A DNA stretch of 64,000 nucleotides, from assembly GCA_009599575.1 (NCBI GenBank), contig VWND01000064.1:186001-250000 (forward strand). Reading direction: 5' to 3'. The notes beneath the pieces are model-generated. The model did no database searches, was not told the DNA's origin, and saw only the letters and a list, made by a program, of their open reading frames with translations. Shown here one piece after another: positions 1-10,402 of this stretch (position 1 is the first letter of the stretch; the number at the start of each line of letters is the position of its first letter). The translations under genes and the position numbers were made by a program. The DNA is from Blumeriella jaapii. Lineage: Eukaryota > Ascomycota > Leotiomycetes > Helotiales > Drepanopezizaceae.

Positions 1-776
1 TCGCAGATCCACTCCGGCGAGCGCTCATTCCGTGAGGTCTCGGAGGAGATGTGGGGTTCCCTCAACGTTCCTTTCGACGATGGATTCACCGTCATGAAGG
101 ACACGCTTGAGATCGACCCGGCCTTCCGTGACTTCCACGACTTCTGCGTCTCCAACTCGATCCCCTTCAACGTCATCTCGGCCGGCCTGAAGCCCATTCT
201 TCGCCGCGTGTTAGAAGAATTTCTGGGCGAGGAGCAGGCGGGCCACATTGAGATTGTGGCGAACGATGCGGAGATCGAGGAGGACGGGAGCAAGTGGAAG
301 CCCATCTGGCGACACGACACGGAACTCGGCCACGACAAAGCGCTCTCCATCACCGAGCGCGGGAACAGGCGAACCTGGAGGCGGACGATGGTACGATCCC
401 GCTGATCGTCTTCATTGGCGATGGTGTGTCAGATCTCCCGGCCGCACGCGAAGCCGACGTGCTGTTCGCCCGGCGCGGCCTCCGACTCGAGGAGTACTGC
501 GTGGAGAAGCGCATCCCGTACCTGGGCTTCGACACGTTCGCGGACATCCAGAAGGAGATCCAGCTGATCATGGAGGAGGACCAGAAGAAAACGCACGGCA
601 AGGGCGTGCCGGCCCGCTTCAACCCCCGCGCCAACCTGTGGCGGAGGGTCAGCAGCACGAAGGCCATTCCCAAGTACCTCGCTGCGACGCCGTCGAAGGA
701 GGAGAAGATGTTCTTGTGGCCGAACGCCTTCTCGGATTACACCCCCAAGCCGGTCGTGGAGGGCGTTGCTGCATAG
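1..776 (+). CDS. HAD-superfamily phosphatase, 3' part, with 1-nt frameshift
   Basis: This is the C-terminal part of a haloacid-dehalogenase phosphatase of the phosphoserine-phosphatase/MtnX-like group. The reading frame is open from base 1, so the N-terminus with the nucleophile motif lies outside the window. Visible are a cap/core region followed by IVFIGDGVSDLPAA at about 409-450, the acidic loop that binds Mg2+ in this superfamily, and a fungal-type tail ending at the stop at 774-776. The frame changes near 357: bases 1-357 read in frame 1, and the GDGVSD part reads in frame 3. Restoring one base between 357 and 358 joins the two without loss, and no GT-AG pair fits there, so this is a 1-nt deletion (mutation or consensus error), not an intron. 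Physiological substrate is unknown. Confidence 0.85.
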
Positions 777-1577
777 TTGGACCTTTTTTCCTCTTTTTTC
801 TTGGGTTGTCTGGAATGTTGGGTTGGGGGGCACGGCGGCATTGTCTGGCGTATGCTGTATATCTGAATCCGCGATGGGCATGGTGCTCTTGAAAGCGTTC
901 GAGTGCAGACCTTGGGAGCTATCACAGACGGGATGTAACGATGATATGATTTCCGAGAAATACACCGCTGCCATGTGCCGTGTATTGTACAGTCCTGTAC
1001 TGTACCATTGTTGTAGAGGAGCCGCATCGCCTCCAGCCGAGCCGCCTCGACGGGCTGGGCCTCTTGGTCCGCACGGCTGATCCGCAGCCGCGTCCCGTCC
1101 AGCAACGGCAAACAAGCAATCAAGCCATTGGCGCATCCCTCTCGTCATGCTTCATCCTTTCTTTACCCATGCCTAGAGAACCTCCCTCATCGTCTTTTGT
1201 ACAGTACAGTACGTCTTACAGTATATCGCGCTGTGACGACTTACTGACCTACACGGCGCCGCTTTTTTTCTCCCGACCGCCAGACGTCCGCTCTTGCGCT
1301 ACTACTTCGTTGTTCCCGTCGCCTCTCCTCCTCTCCCCCTCTCCCCCTCTCCCCCTCTTCCCCTCTCCCCCTCACCAGCTGGGATCTTTCCTTGCTGACA
1401 GACTCACCCAGAAGGTGAATCTTCGGCACCGGCTGAACGGCTGACCACCTCAGCTCCTCAGCTACTGCAGGTGGCTCCAACTAGATAACTATCTGATACC
1501 TGAGATAGCTAGCTAGCTACATCCAGTACCTTCAGCACCACGGTCACAGCGCCCGTCCACAGCGCCCGCCCACCACC
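777..1577. other. Intergenic, HAD phosphatase to PSD gene
   Basis: No gene is supported here. It holds GTAC-centred TGTACAGT/CTGTACTG motifs at about 986-1006 and 1199-1212, and a pyrimidine tract of repeated CCCCTCT units at 1321-1376. The tract probably belongs to the promoter region of the downstream decarboxylase gene. Confidence 0.6.
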
Positions 1578-4500
1578 ATGGTCCGCATCACGCTGCCCAG
1601 AAGCCTCAAACCGTTCAATACCGGCGGCAGCAACAGCGCTCTTCCATCGAGAAGTACGAGCCCAAATCCCGGCAGCATGAGGAGAGCCCCGAGCGATTTG
1701 GGCCCCGAGGCGGCGAAGGCCAACAATGGCTTGGTACTGAAGGTCGTGGTGCTCAAGGTACGCCTCACATGCATACATACACACGTACCGACAAACGCAT
1801 CCAAGCGAGGAGAAGGGCCGCAGCTGGAAGATGCTGTTTACCGGACGCGGATGCTGACGGGAGCTGTGATGTACAGGCGAGAAACCTCGCAGCGAAGGAC
1901 AAGAGTGGCACTTCAGACCCAGTGAGCAACCCCCGCCCTTGCCCACGACCAAGACGGCGAGACTGAAAGCACGGATGGCAGTACCTGGTGGTGACCCTCG
2001 GCGATTCGAAGAATGCGACGCAATCGGTTCCCAAGACCCTCAATCCGGAATGGAATACGACGATGCACATGCCCGTCAACAGCACCAACGCCCTGCTGCT
2101 CGACTGCGTGTGCTGGGACAAAGACCGTTTCGGGAAGGACTATCTGGGAGAATTCGACCTAGCCCTCGAGGATCTCTTCACAAGCGACAGGGCGGAGATG
2201 GAGCCTCAATGGTTTCCCCTGCGCAGCAAGAGGACCGGAGGCAAGAAGAGCAGCAATGTGAGTGGGGATGTGCAGCTGCAGTTCTCGCTGTACGACTCGA
2301 GCAACCAATCTGCGACCCCGTCACAAGTGCTGGAGAAGTTCAGAGCGTTGACGGGTGTGAGCGACGCGGACGGCGGAGGAACGCCTTCTAGATTGTCGAT
2401 GGGCGCGACCGATGCGGATCTGGGGGACGACGATGACTTCCTGGATGACGACGACGAGGTGCCAAGCGACGAGACGGACGACCCGTCAAAGCCCGAGAAC
2501 GCGGAGAAGAGACGCCGAAAGCTGCGATTGAAGGGTCTCAGGAAGAAGAAGCAACTGAATGCCTACGAGTTTACTGGAGGTAGCGAGGTGGTGGGGATTG
2601 TGTTCGTGGAGATTGGGAAGATCACAGACCTGCCGCCGGAACGCAACATGACCAGAACATCCTTCGATATGGATCCGTTCGTTGTGGCTTCGTTGGGGAA
2701 GAAGACGTACCGAACTCGAGTGATTCGACACAATCTGAACCCTGTGTTCAACGAAAAGATGGTATTTCAGGTGTTGAAGCACGAACAGACATACTCGCTG
2801 TCTTTCACCGTCGTGGATAGGGATAAGCTCTCTGGAAATGACTTCGTGGCTGCTTGTGTACTTCCGCTTCAGGACATCACGGCTACGGCCCCGGACGCCA
2901 ACCAAGAGACCGGTTTGTACGCGCTGAAGGACCCTCCAGACGCAGCGGCCTTCCCAGTGCAACCCAATCGGTCCCGATTCAAGCTTCCAATATCCCGCTC
3001 GAACTCGTCTCAAAGCTTGAATAAGATCTCTCGGCCAACTCTATCGTCGCGCACGTCGGGCACCAATGTATTATCACCCAATCTTAACGCTGGCGTTTCA
3101 AGTGCAACACTTAGTCCTGGGCCAAGTCAGACTAGCAACCCCAATCCTGGCGGAGTTGCACCCGGTGACAAAACTCATGTACCAAATGCTGTGGATGATC
3201 ATGAAGGTTTCGAAGCAGCCGGAGCTCCCGATCTACACTCTTTCACTATACCTTTGAAGCTGAAGAATGCCGAGAAGTGGGAGGAGAAGCACAGCCCACA
3301 GCTGTTCATCAAGGCCAAATATTTGCCTTACCCAGCACTGCGACAACAGTTCTGGAGAGCAATGTTGAGACAGTACGATACGGATGAGAGTGGCTGTATC
3401 AGCAAGGTTGAACTTGCTACTATGCTCGACACCCTTGGCTCCACGTTGAAGGAATCGACGATTGATGGTTTCTTCAAGCGCTTCCCTCATGCCGCGACAA
3501 GTGATGCAGAAACCAATGCAGAGATAAGCTTCGATGAAGCGGTCATCTGTTTAGAAGAGAAGATTATCGAGAAGTCCAAGCCGACCACGATAGGAGACAA
3601 GATGAGAAACTTGATTTCAGATGCGGAAGCAGTGAAAAGCCGTATCCCGACGCAACTGGGCGGGACTCCTGGTCAGACACCCGGCTCTTCGTCTGTGTCC
3701 GGCACCGGCTATTCCACGCCTTCCAATGCGGACAGTGCGGCCAACCCGTCCCAACTGAGTATTGAGAGACCAAGTCCGGAAGAGCTCGCTACTCCGGCTG
3801 AGGAAGGGGAATTTTTGGACCGGGACGATTTGAACGATAAAGAGGAGGAGCACGTTGTCGAGATCAGAGAATGCCCTATATGCCATCAGCCGCGTCTCAA
3901 CAAGCGCTCCGATGTCGATATTATCACCCACATCGCTACTTGTGCCAGTCAGGATTGGCGCCAAGTCAACAACATCGTTATGGCTGGTTTCGTGACCTCC
4001 AGCCAGGCTCAGAGAAAATGGTACTCCAAGGTCATCACCAAGATCTCGTACGGCGGCTATAAACTCGGTGCAAATTCTGCCAACATTCTCGTGCAGGATC
4101 GCATCACGGGACAGATAAATGAAGAACGTATGAGCGTCTACGTGAGACTGGGTATCAGGCTGCTATATAAAGGGTTGAAATCTAGAGACATGGAAAAAAA
4201 GAGAAGTACGTTTGGGAAATATGTTCCAATTACCGCTTGCATGTTTGATCATAAACATAGCGTAACAGTTGCTAACAGACGCACAGTTCGCAAGCTCCTT
4301 CGTGGGCTGTCCTTCAAACAGGGGGTCAAATATGACGACCCTGCGTCGGTAAATGAGATTCAGAAATTCATCAACTTCCACCGGCTTGACATGTCGGAAG
4401 TCCTGCTACCCATGGACCAGTTCAAGAGCTTCAACGAATTCTTCTACCGCCAGCTGAAGCCTGACGCTAGACCCTGCTCTGCTCCGGACAACCCGCGCAT

Positions 4501-5271
4501 CATTGTCTCGCCCGCCGACTCCCGGTCCGTGGTCTTCAACCGCATGGACGACGCTACCAAGATCTGGGTCAAGGGCCGCGAGTTCTCCATTGAGAGACTC
4601 CTTGGTAACGCCTACCCTCAGGATGCGGAGCGATACAAGACTGGCGCTCTCGGTATCTTCCGCCTCGCACCCCAAGACTACCATCGATTCCACATCCCCG
4701 TCGACGGTGTCATGGGTACGCCCAAAACTATCGAGGGCGAGTACTACACTGTTAATCCTATGGCTATCCGCTCAGCGCTCGATGTCTACGGCGAGAATGT
4801 CAGAATTGTCGTCCCGATCGACTCCGTTGCTCACGGTCGTGTCATGATCATTTGTGTTGGTGCCATGATGGTTGGAAGCACGGTCATCACGCGAACAGCT
4901 GGCGAGACTGTCAAGCGCGGAGAGGAGCTGGGCTACTTTAAGTTTGGCGGAAGCACGATCCTGGTGCTGTTCGAGGAGGGCACAATGAGATTTGACGATG
5001 ATTTGGTGGATAATAGCAACGGTGCTCTGGAGACTCTGGTAAGTCCTGGGATCGGATTGGTGCGCTAGAGCGAGGTGCTAACAGAAACCAGCTCCGTGTC
5101 GGTATGTCCATCGGCCACCATCCTAGCGAAGGCCAGCACACACCCGACATGCGCAAGAAAGACGAAGATATCACCGAAGGCGAGAAGGCGGAGGCGAAGC
5201 GCAGGATCGAGGGCAGTATTGAGGATGGCGGGGGTGGCAAGACGCCGATGGCTAGCAGTGTGGCTGGGTAA
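1578..5271 (+). CDS. C2-domain phosphatidylserine decarboxylase (PSD2 type)
   Basis: Converts phosphatidylserine to phosphatidylethanolamine; the PSD2 family acts on Golgi/endosomal membranes. Proposed exons are 1578-1757, 1877-1921, 1982-4205, 4287-5038 and 5092-5271, giving 1126 aa. Domain order: first C2 (from about residue 54, split by two introns), second C2 (about 278-375), an EF-hand loop DTDESGCISKVE (about 538), a CPIC...H...C zinc-type motif (about 705), then the decarboxylase domain. The catalytic region includes YHRFHIPVDG (about 948) and GGST, whose Ser (4952-4954) is the expected self-cleavage site that becomes the pyruvoyl group. The 81-nt intron 4206-4286 is divisible by three and has no stop, so it is easily missed. 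It has GTACGT, a GCTAAC branch point and CACAG, and removing it gives the expected EKKRIRKLLRG. The ATG at 1578 gives a complete first C2 strand. Confidence 0.93.
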
Positions 5272-6214
5272 GTGGTGTGCATCCCACAGCGCTTCGTTCT
5301 GCGTTCGTGGAAGTGGTGATTGTACTGCGCTGGGTTTTTTGAATCGGGGTTGTAAGAGGGCAGGGGAGCGGATACACAAACGGAATGAAACTGGGACGCC
5401 GGACGGGGGCTGGGTGGAACGGGGGCGGGAAGGCATTGTATAGATTTTCAACAATTGAAGTGCTCGGGTTGAAAAAGGTGTGTTTTCACTTCTGGATCCT
5501 CTCATGTCGACCTCAATTTTCTCCTTTTCTGTCCTTTCTATCCTTCTCTCTTTTCTCTTTCGTTTCCTCCGTGTCCTCTTCCCTATCGCTTCTTTCCTTT
5601 CCTCCAACTCCCCCTCTCTTTTCTTCCAAACGAAAACACACCCCGATGGCACTCCATCGTCGATCAGAAAGACAACGGCGCGGTGCCGTCATCCCATTCA
5701 AGCCCACGCTATCCAACCCCGTTTTCTCTTCTCTCTTCTCTACCACCACGCACTTGTGGCACTTATATCACGGCGACAACATCCAACGGGAGCGAGGCCT
5801 TGGTTTTTTTTTTTTTGTTTTTTTTTTTTTGGCTTCATGGTGTGTGTGGGTGCGAGAGGGGGCCCAATGCCATCCGTGGTCCGTCGGCTGCGAGGCTGTG
5901 TTGTTGCACTCGCTTCGAGCTTGCTCGGTGGTTGTTTGTCCAGTGCAACACCACCACCACTACCACCGTACCCTCTCCGAGAAATGACGTGGAAGTGCAG
6001 GTGTATAAAGCTTTCTGTTCCGCGCTTGGTGTTCCGCGAAACTTGTCGATTCGTTTCGTCCTTTGTCTAGGTCAAAAGACGGTACATATACGTACCGGTA
6101 AAGGGAGGTAGGTACTGTAGGTAGCTTTGACAATAGGCACGACTAGCTACAGTATTGCAGAACCAAAAAACAAGTAGGCAGATAAGTAACATTAGAAATA
6201 AAATCTAGCAAAAA
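5272..6214. other. Intergenic, 3' of PSD gene
   Basis: Contains the 3' flank of the decarboxylase gene, a long pyrimidine-rich stretch (5500-5640), and an interrupted poly(T) run at about 5806-5830. Open frames here come from the pyrimidine bias and show no recognisable domain. Confidence 0.55.
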
Positions 6215-6333
6215 ACATACAACAGCAGGTATTCGCTGGTGGTCACCCACCCAACTACTAATCTGCCGATCTGAGGCTTGTGTATGGCAGAGCGGACGGG
6301 ATGCCCAATTCTCCTCAGTCTATGGTCGTATGT
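6215..6333 (-). rRNA. 5S ribosomal RNA
   Basis: Read on the minus strand, this 119-nt segment begins ACATACGACCATAG and ends CTGTTGTATGT, which pair as the terminal stem of fungal 5S rRNA. The internal control-region sequence TTAGTAGTTGGGTGGGTGACC and the CCACCAGCGAAT segment are exact fungal 5S landmarks. A T-run just past the 3' end fits RNA polymerase III termination. The middle differs from the usual filamentous-fungal sequence, but helices are kept (CTGAGG with CCTCAG; GCAG with CTGC). It may therefore be a functional variant copy. Dispersed single 5S genes are normal in this group. Confidence 0.92.
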
Positions 6334-6626
6334 GACAGTGAGACTTGTTTTTGAATATCTATACTTCCCCAAGATGGGAAGAAGAGGACGAATCGTCTAT
6401 CACATGAAGTATTATGTTAATACACATGCATACTTACATCTTTTTAGTCTGAATCGAAGTTTTTGAATCAATCAGTTGGTTTCGAGTACTGCGCCATTTT
6501 GGAAAATTACATGCTCTCTGTCCTTCTATTAAAAGGTTTGTCATAGGTTAGAAATCGGTTCAATCGCCGTCCACGAAGCTTTGACGTCCAGTCCCTCGCT
6601 TTCGCCTACCAACCGCGGCTTCTCTT

Positions 6627-6730
6627 AGGTATCCTCCTTAGATTCAACGAATGGAAGAAAAGGCAAGTACACACACCTCTAGTCAAAGCACTTGTAACGG
6701 GCCCCTTCGAGGAAGCGTACCCGCTCTTTT
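6627..6730. repeat. Diverged direct repeat, copy A
   Basis: About 100 bp, beginning GGTATCCTCCTTA and including TAGTCAAAG-ACTTGTAACGGG, recurs in the same orientation at 9355-9465 with scattered substitutions and small indels. On the minus strand both copies contain the same ORF end, RFLE..RYK.FD followed by a TAG stop. This suggests that the two sites hold relics of one duplicated minus-strand sequence. Confidence 0.7.
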
Positions 6731-6933
6731 GCCGTTCCCATAAAAAAATTTATGTCGAAGAAGACTTTGGGGATAGAGTCAGGCTCCAGGATGCCTTCCC
6801 GGGTTTGCCCATCAGCTCTAACGGTCGAGGATGTTTCACCGCCTAGAATGGGAATATCGATCACGCACGTCCGGTTCTCTGTGTGGTTATGTCTATGACG
6901 AAAGAGAATCCTGGTGAGCTTGATATCGTCCAT
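6679..6933 (-). pseudogene. ORF remnant ending RVRFLEGARYKCFD
   Basis: An 84-codon minus-strand frame whose last 14 residues (RVRFLEGARYKCFD, stop TAG) closely match the end of another minus-strand frame at 9413-9460 (PVRFLEWTRYKYFD). Shared 3' flank confirms a common origin. I do not recognise the family. Upstream of about 6933 the frame is interrupted and no convincing exon chain could be built, so it is called a decayed gene copy. It could instead be the last exon of a real but unusual gene. Confidence 0.35.
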
Positions 6934-7850
6934 CAGGAGTTTGTGGAGATATTTGAGGAGGAGGAGATCAAGATGATGCCAGAGAAATCACCTGGAAAAC
7001 CACGAAAGATGCACAACATCTCGAAGGCTGGAGCGGTATGGTTCTGGCATGGTATTGCGTCCGTAGATGTCGCCTGGTTTCTCGTCGCGGATCCCATCGG
7101 CCTTCTCGATTTGGGCCTCTATCTATAGATCCCGAAAGACTTATCTCACAGTTTTGGTATCAGGATTCTTCTACGGTTGCCGGAAAAAAGGTCGCTGAGC
7201 TAGACCCTACATGAAGCTGCAGGAGAGGTGAGGAGACGTCACCTGAGCGGAGCGGAGATAGGATGAGTTGCTTGATGCCTTGGTAAAGGGTGGGTTTGGA
7301 CCATGTACAAGTGACATTGGCACCTTAGACTGTGTGTTGAGAGCTTGGATATCAAATGAAACAGGGCATCGCCCACGATCGCCGCGCTTAAGACGAAAGC
7401 AGCGTTGCCAACGCATCGCTGTTCGGCGAAAGAGGGCAAGCGTTTTGAAGCAAAGGATCCCAGACAGTGGTTTACTACATGAATGATTTCCTTCCCTACA
7501 TGAGCTTCTCAAATGTAAAGAGAGCCTGTTCGTTCGCTCTGAAAGCCTGCGTACATAAATGACCTCTAGCACTGCTCGGATTACACAGGGTAGTCTTTGC
7601 AAGCACAAGGGTTGGGATCTTTGATCCTTTCCGTGATTGTGGTAAGGGTCGGGAGGGTATGGGCAATTGACAGCCCACAACTCCCTGAATCAGCTGTGAG
7701 GTTTGGCTTTATCAACGTAAAGAACGAACGTCTCTTGTTGGCAAGGCTGGTTCCTCATTCGTGACGGGGTCTCGATGCTTGGTAGTGCAATGCCAAGCTG
7801 TTAGCGAACATGTTGTAAACATTCGCTTACTCCTGTCGCATGGGTTTGTA

Positions 7851-8443
7851 CAGTGGGTGGACACATGAATGTGCGCGTCAGTAAATAGTCCTTACCCCAA
7901 CAAAATTCTTCTACCTTTACAACTTCATAACTCCACCATTGCTTAATCGATTTTAAATACAAATAGCTTAAATTAAAGCTGAAAATCGAAATAATACTCG
8001 ATTTCAATCAGTATTTAGTATACCATTCATTTGCAGCTTTAAAAGCGTTTATTTTCTTTGCATGCCTTCCGCTAGCTTATTTGACAACTGATCTTCCAGG
8101 AGCTTTAACGCTTTTTACGTAGCTTTTATTAAAAATCGTTGTATGACATTATTGTTTTTTATTACTATTAGCTTTGATTTAAATTTGAAAATTTTTGTTT
8201 TAACCATTTTTTAAAGATTTTCGATCAGGTTAAAATCCGGTACAAAAAGCACTATTTTCAGACTTATATTACGAAACTATAGCTAAATAAAAAGTGCTTT
8301 ATAAATTAGAGTATTATCTTAAATATAAATGCTATCGTCGTAAAAGTTCGTAAAAAAGAATTTGTTAAAAACGTCGAGAAATATGGCGGTTGTAATAAGT
8401 AACCGTCCGATTCACACGCGCACATTCATGTGTCCACGTACTG
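7851..8443 (-). mobile_element. Tc1/mariner-family DNA transposon remnant (RIP-mutated, internally deleted)
   Basis: A 593-bp element flanked by TA dinucleotides (7849-7850, 8444-8445), as expected for the TA target-site duplication of Tc1/mariner elements. The ends are inverted repeats: CAGT.NGTGGACACATGAA continuing TGTGCGCGT at the left, and its complement ending TGTCCACGTACTG at the right. The interior is strongly AT-rich. On the minus strand it still encodes the C-terminal half of a DDE transposase, but the N-terminal half is gone. No active enzyme could come from this copy. No second copy of the terminal repeat was seen in the window. Confidence 0.85.
7990..8325 (-). pseudogene. Tc1/mariner transposase C-terminal remnant
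   Basis: Minus-strand reading gives *DNTLIYKA at 8295-8321, corresponding to the family motif QDNAPIHKA. Every difference is a C-to-T or G-to-A change, including CAA to TAA at the stop. In the same frame, VPDFNLIENL*K follows at 8208-8243, matching the family motif PDxNPIENLWK, with the Trp codon TGG now TAA at 8211-8213. About 31 residues separate the Asp (8316-8318) from the Glu (8220-8222), near the spacing of DDE enzymes. Further down, ALKLLEDQLSNKLAEGMQRK and a degenerate tail follow. The transition bias is the signature of RIP. Confidence 0.8.
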
Positions 8444-8556
8444 TAGCAGGAGGTATAATCATAGCATCTCCACGAAGAAGAGAGACCGCCCTGTTGGTAT
8501 CATGTGATACAGTATAGATTAGTCTTTATAAACCTTGTGTTGAAATCAACTAGTCT

Positions 8557-9075
8557 TTATCGATATTGTGTTGAATTCTGTATGTCTCTTACTTCTTGTG
8601 CGCAGTGGAGAGTAAACATGGGGGATGCACGTCCCTCAAACGCACTATCACGTGTTGACAGAATGCTCTTAGCATGACTCTGGCGGTAAGGGATGTTGTT
8701 GAGCTGTTTAAACTTTTGAACCATCAAAACGAGCATCACAGAGAAATTCTTACCTTTTCGGTCTCGCCAAATCACCAGATGGTCAGACTTTGCAGTTATT
8801 ATCCTATAATCGACAGGAAGAAGACAACTTTTTATCGACATCCGATCCAAAATTATAGTCTCACTGTGTTGAATGGCAAAGAGAAATGGACGGCTAATAG
8901 GTTCGTCAAAAATATTTATGTACGATGTCTGGGTGTCCACCCACCTCAAAAGAATTTGCTCGGTCATCGACAATTTGCCTAATGTACAATTCGAGGTCTC
9001 AGAGCGATCCGATGCAGGGGAATCTGGTCTTTCACAAGGGTTAGAAAGACATCTGGATATGGTCAGCTTATACAA
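8557..9075 (-). other. Unassigned 172-codon ORF
   Basis: The longest open frame in the 5.3-10.4 kb region, encoding 172 codons without a recognisable domain, signal peptide or membrane segment. It contains a short Trp- and Lys-rich stretch (DHLVIWRDRKGKNFS). It lies beside the transposon remnant and between the two copies of the direct repeat, so it may be part of the same decayed sequence. It may be a genuine small gene, a relic exon or chance; no splice structure supports it. Confidence 0.25.
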
Positions 9076-9354
9076 TGGGCTGCAGTCGTCGATTGGCGAT
9101 TCTTTTGGGTAGAATTAGATATATATGTATGCTTGCAAGACGCAGATATTTCGAATGCTCGAAACAAGCCTTGTGTTTATTTGGGAAGTAGTCTCGGAGT
9201 CTCGCCTATCAACCGAGCCCCTATTCCACCTACTGTAAGCGACGTCTAGTCTACTGTACTGTAAGTCACCTCATCCTATCCTGCGATGGCACAGAAAAAC
9301 CACGTGCCTAAAAGTCTTTGGTAGGGCCTCATGTACAGTACTGTACTGTAAGTA

Positions 9355-9465
9355 GGTATCCTCCTTACTGTGTAGATTCCACGAGTTGAAGAAAAAGGAA
9401 GTACACGCAACCCTAGTCAAAGTACTTGTAACGGGTCCACTCGAGAAAGCGCACCGGCCTTTTTG
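9355..9465. repeat. Diverged direct repeat, copy B
   Basis: Second copy of the repeat at 6627-6730, same orientation. It shares the GGTATCCTCCTTA start, the GAAGAAAA-GGAAGTACAC stretch and TAGTCAAAG-ACTTGTAACGGG. It is immediately preceded by TACAGTA/TACTGTA motifs at 9333-9350. Confidence 0.7.
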
Positions 9466-9935
9466 TCGACGATGATAAACTTGAAGTGTAATTCAGAGCA
9501 AATGCGAGTACGGCTACAGCGTTCCGGAGATGTGCTTTTGCACAGCAGTGGGGCCGATCGATCGTCCAAGGTCCCACGGACCGGGGTCCACCGTGTTTTT
9601 CCTCGCGCAGCTTTTGATGCTTGTACATACATACATACCTACACAGTACATATCCATCGTCTGGCAAAAGGAATTACCTGAAACGTTCGCGGCAAAGGTT
9701 TCGGTGCCTTTGAACAAGTATTTGAGCGGTACGACTCTTGTGCTATACAAGTCTACAGAATCTGGATGTGCATGTACAGGGCTCTTTTTTGTTGCACTTG
9801 CTTCTAAGAGAAATCCAATTTTTGAACTGGCCTCGAGCGTGGTAAGCTGATCTTTGGTCGATTGCATCTGCGGAGTAATCTTGGTTGTTGCGTCAGATAG
9901 AGTGACTTGGCAGGTCCAAGAGAACGCGGTAGACT
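9413..9935 (-). pseudogene. Fragments of an unknown gene, paralogous end to 6679-6933
   Basis: On the minus strand, a plausible exon starts after a TAG acceptor near 9935 and reads STAFSWTCQVTLSDATTKIT, then MQSTKDQLTTLEASSK down to a GTAATT donor-like site near 9680. A second piece ends PVRFLEWTRYKYFD plus stop at 9413. The two parts cannot be joined in frame with confident splice sites. The ending matches the remnant at 6679-6933. The product is not recognised, and this could be a degenerate copy or a real short gene with unusual introns. Confidence 0.3.
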
Positions 9936-10402
9936 ATTCGAGCTGATTACCATCCTGGACATCCTGGGTTACCCAATTCCATCACTTAAATTCGTTTTCC
10001 TATATTCGTTTTTTGCCCACAGCTCCATGGAACTTTATTTTCAAATTTAGGGAAAAGCCTGTCACTGCTTCTGCTAGCATGGTTAATCGCCAGGAGGTTG
10101 CAAAAGCAACTTCGACAAGCGGCCAACGCAGCGAGTGATTTCGTCCCGGAGAAGTATGCTCAAGGCGAGAGGATGACATAAAGTACCTCCCGCGCCTCCG
10201 CAAAGTAGAGCCGCAAGTATCCTTGACTCTACTGTTCTTACGGTGCGAAGTACTCTTCTTGATTAGCTCATTCACTTGTTTCTGCAGGTGTTTACTGTGG
10301 CTTGTGAACTTGTTTTACGCTCCAAAGTCCTGCTGTCTTTTCGGAGTTCCAATTTCGTCTTACAACATACGTCCTGAAGCTAGAGTAGCTTTTTCCTTGG
10401 GA
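9936..10402. other. Intergenic upstream of the 7-TM gene
   Basis: No gene is supported. Short frames on both strands (10000-10275 minus, 10223-10549 plus) show no domain; the latter overlaps the first exon of the next gene in a different frame. Confidence 0.45.

Larger units (their letters stand above)
6334..7850. other. Gene-poor AT-rich region with decayed ORFs
   Basis: No intact gene is recognised. Apart from the ORF remnant and direct repeat listed separately (6627-6933), short ORFs on both strands (for example 6883-7128 plus, 7207-7680 minus) lack recognisable domains and introns. The region looks like degraded accessory sequence next to the transposon remnant. Confidence 0.45.
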
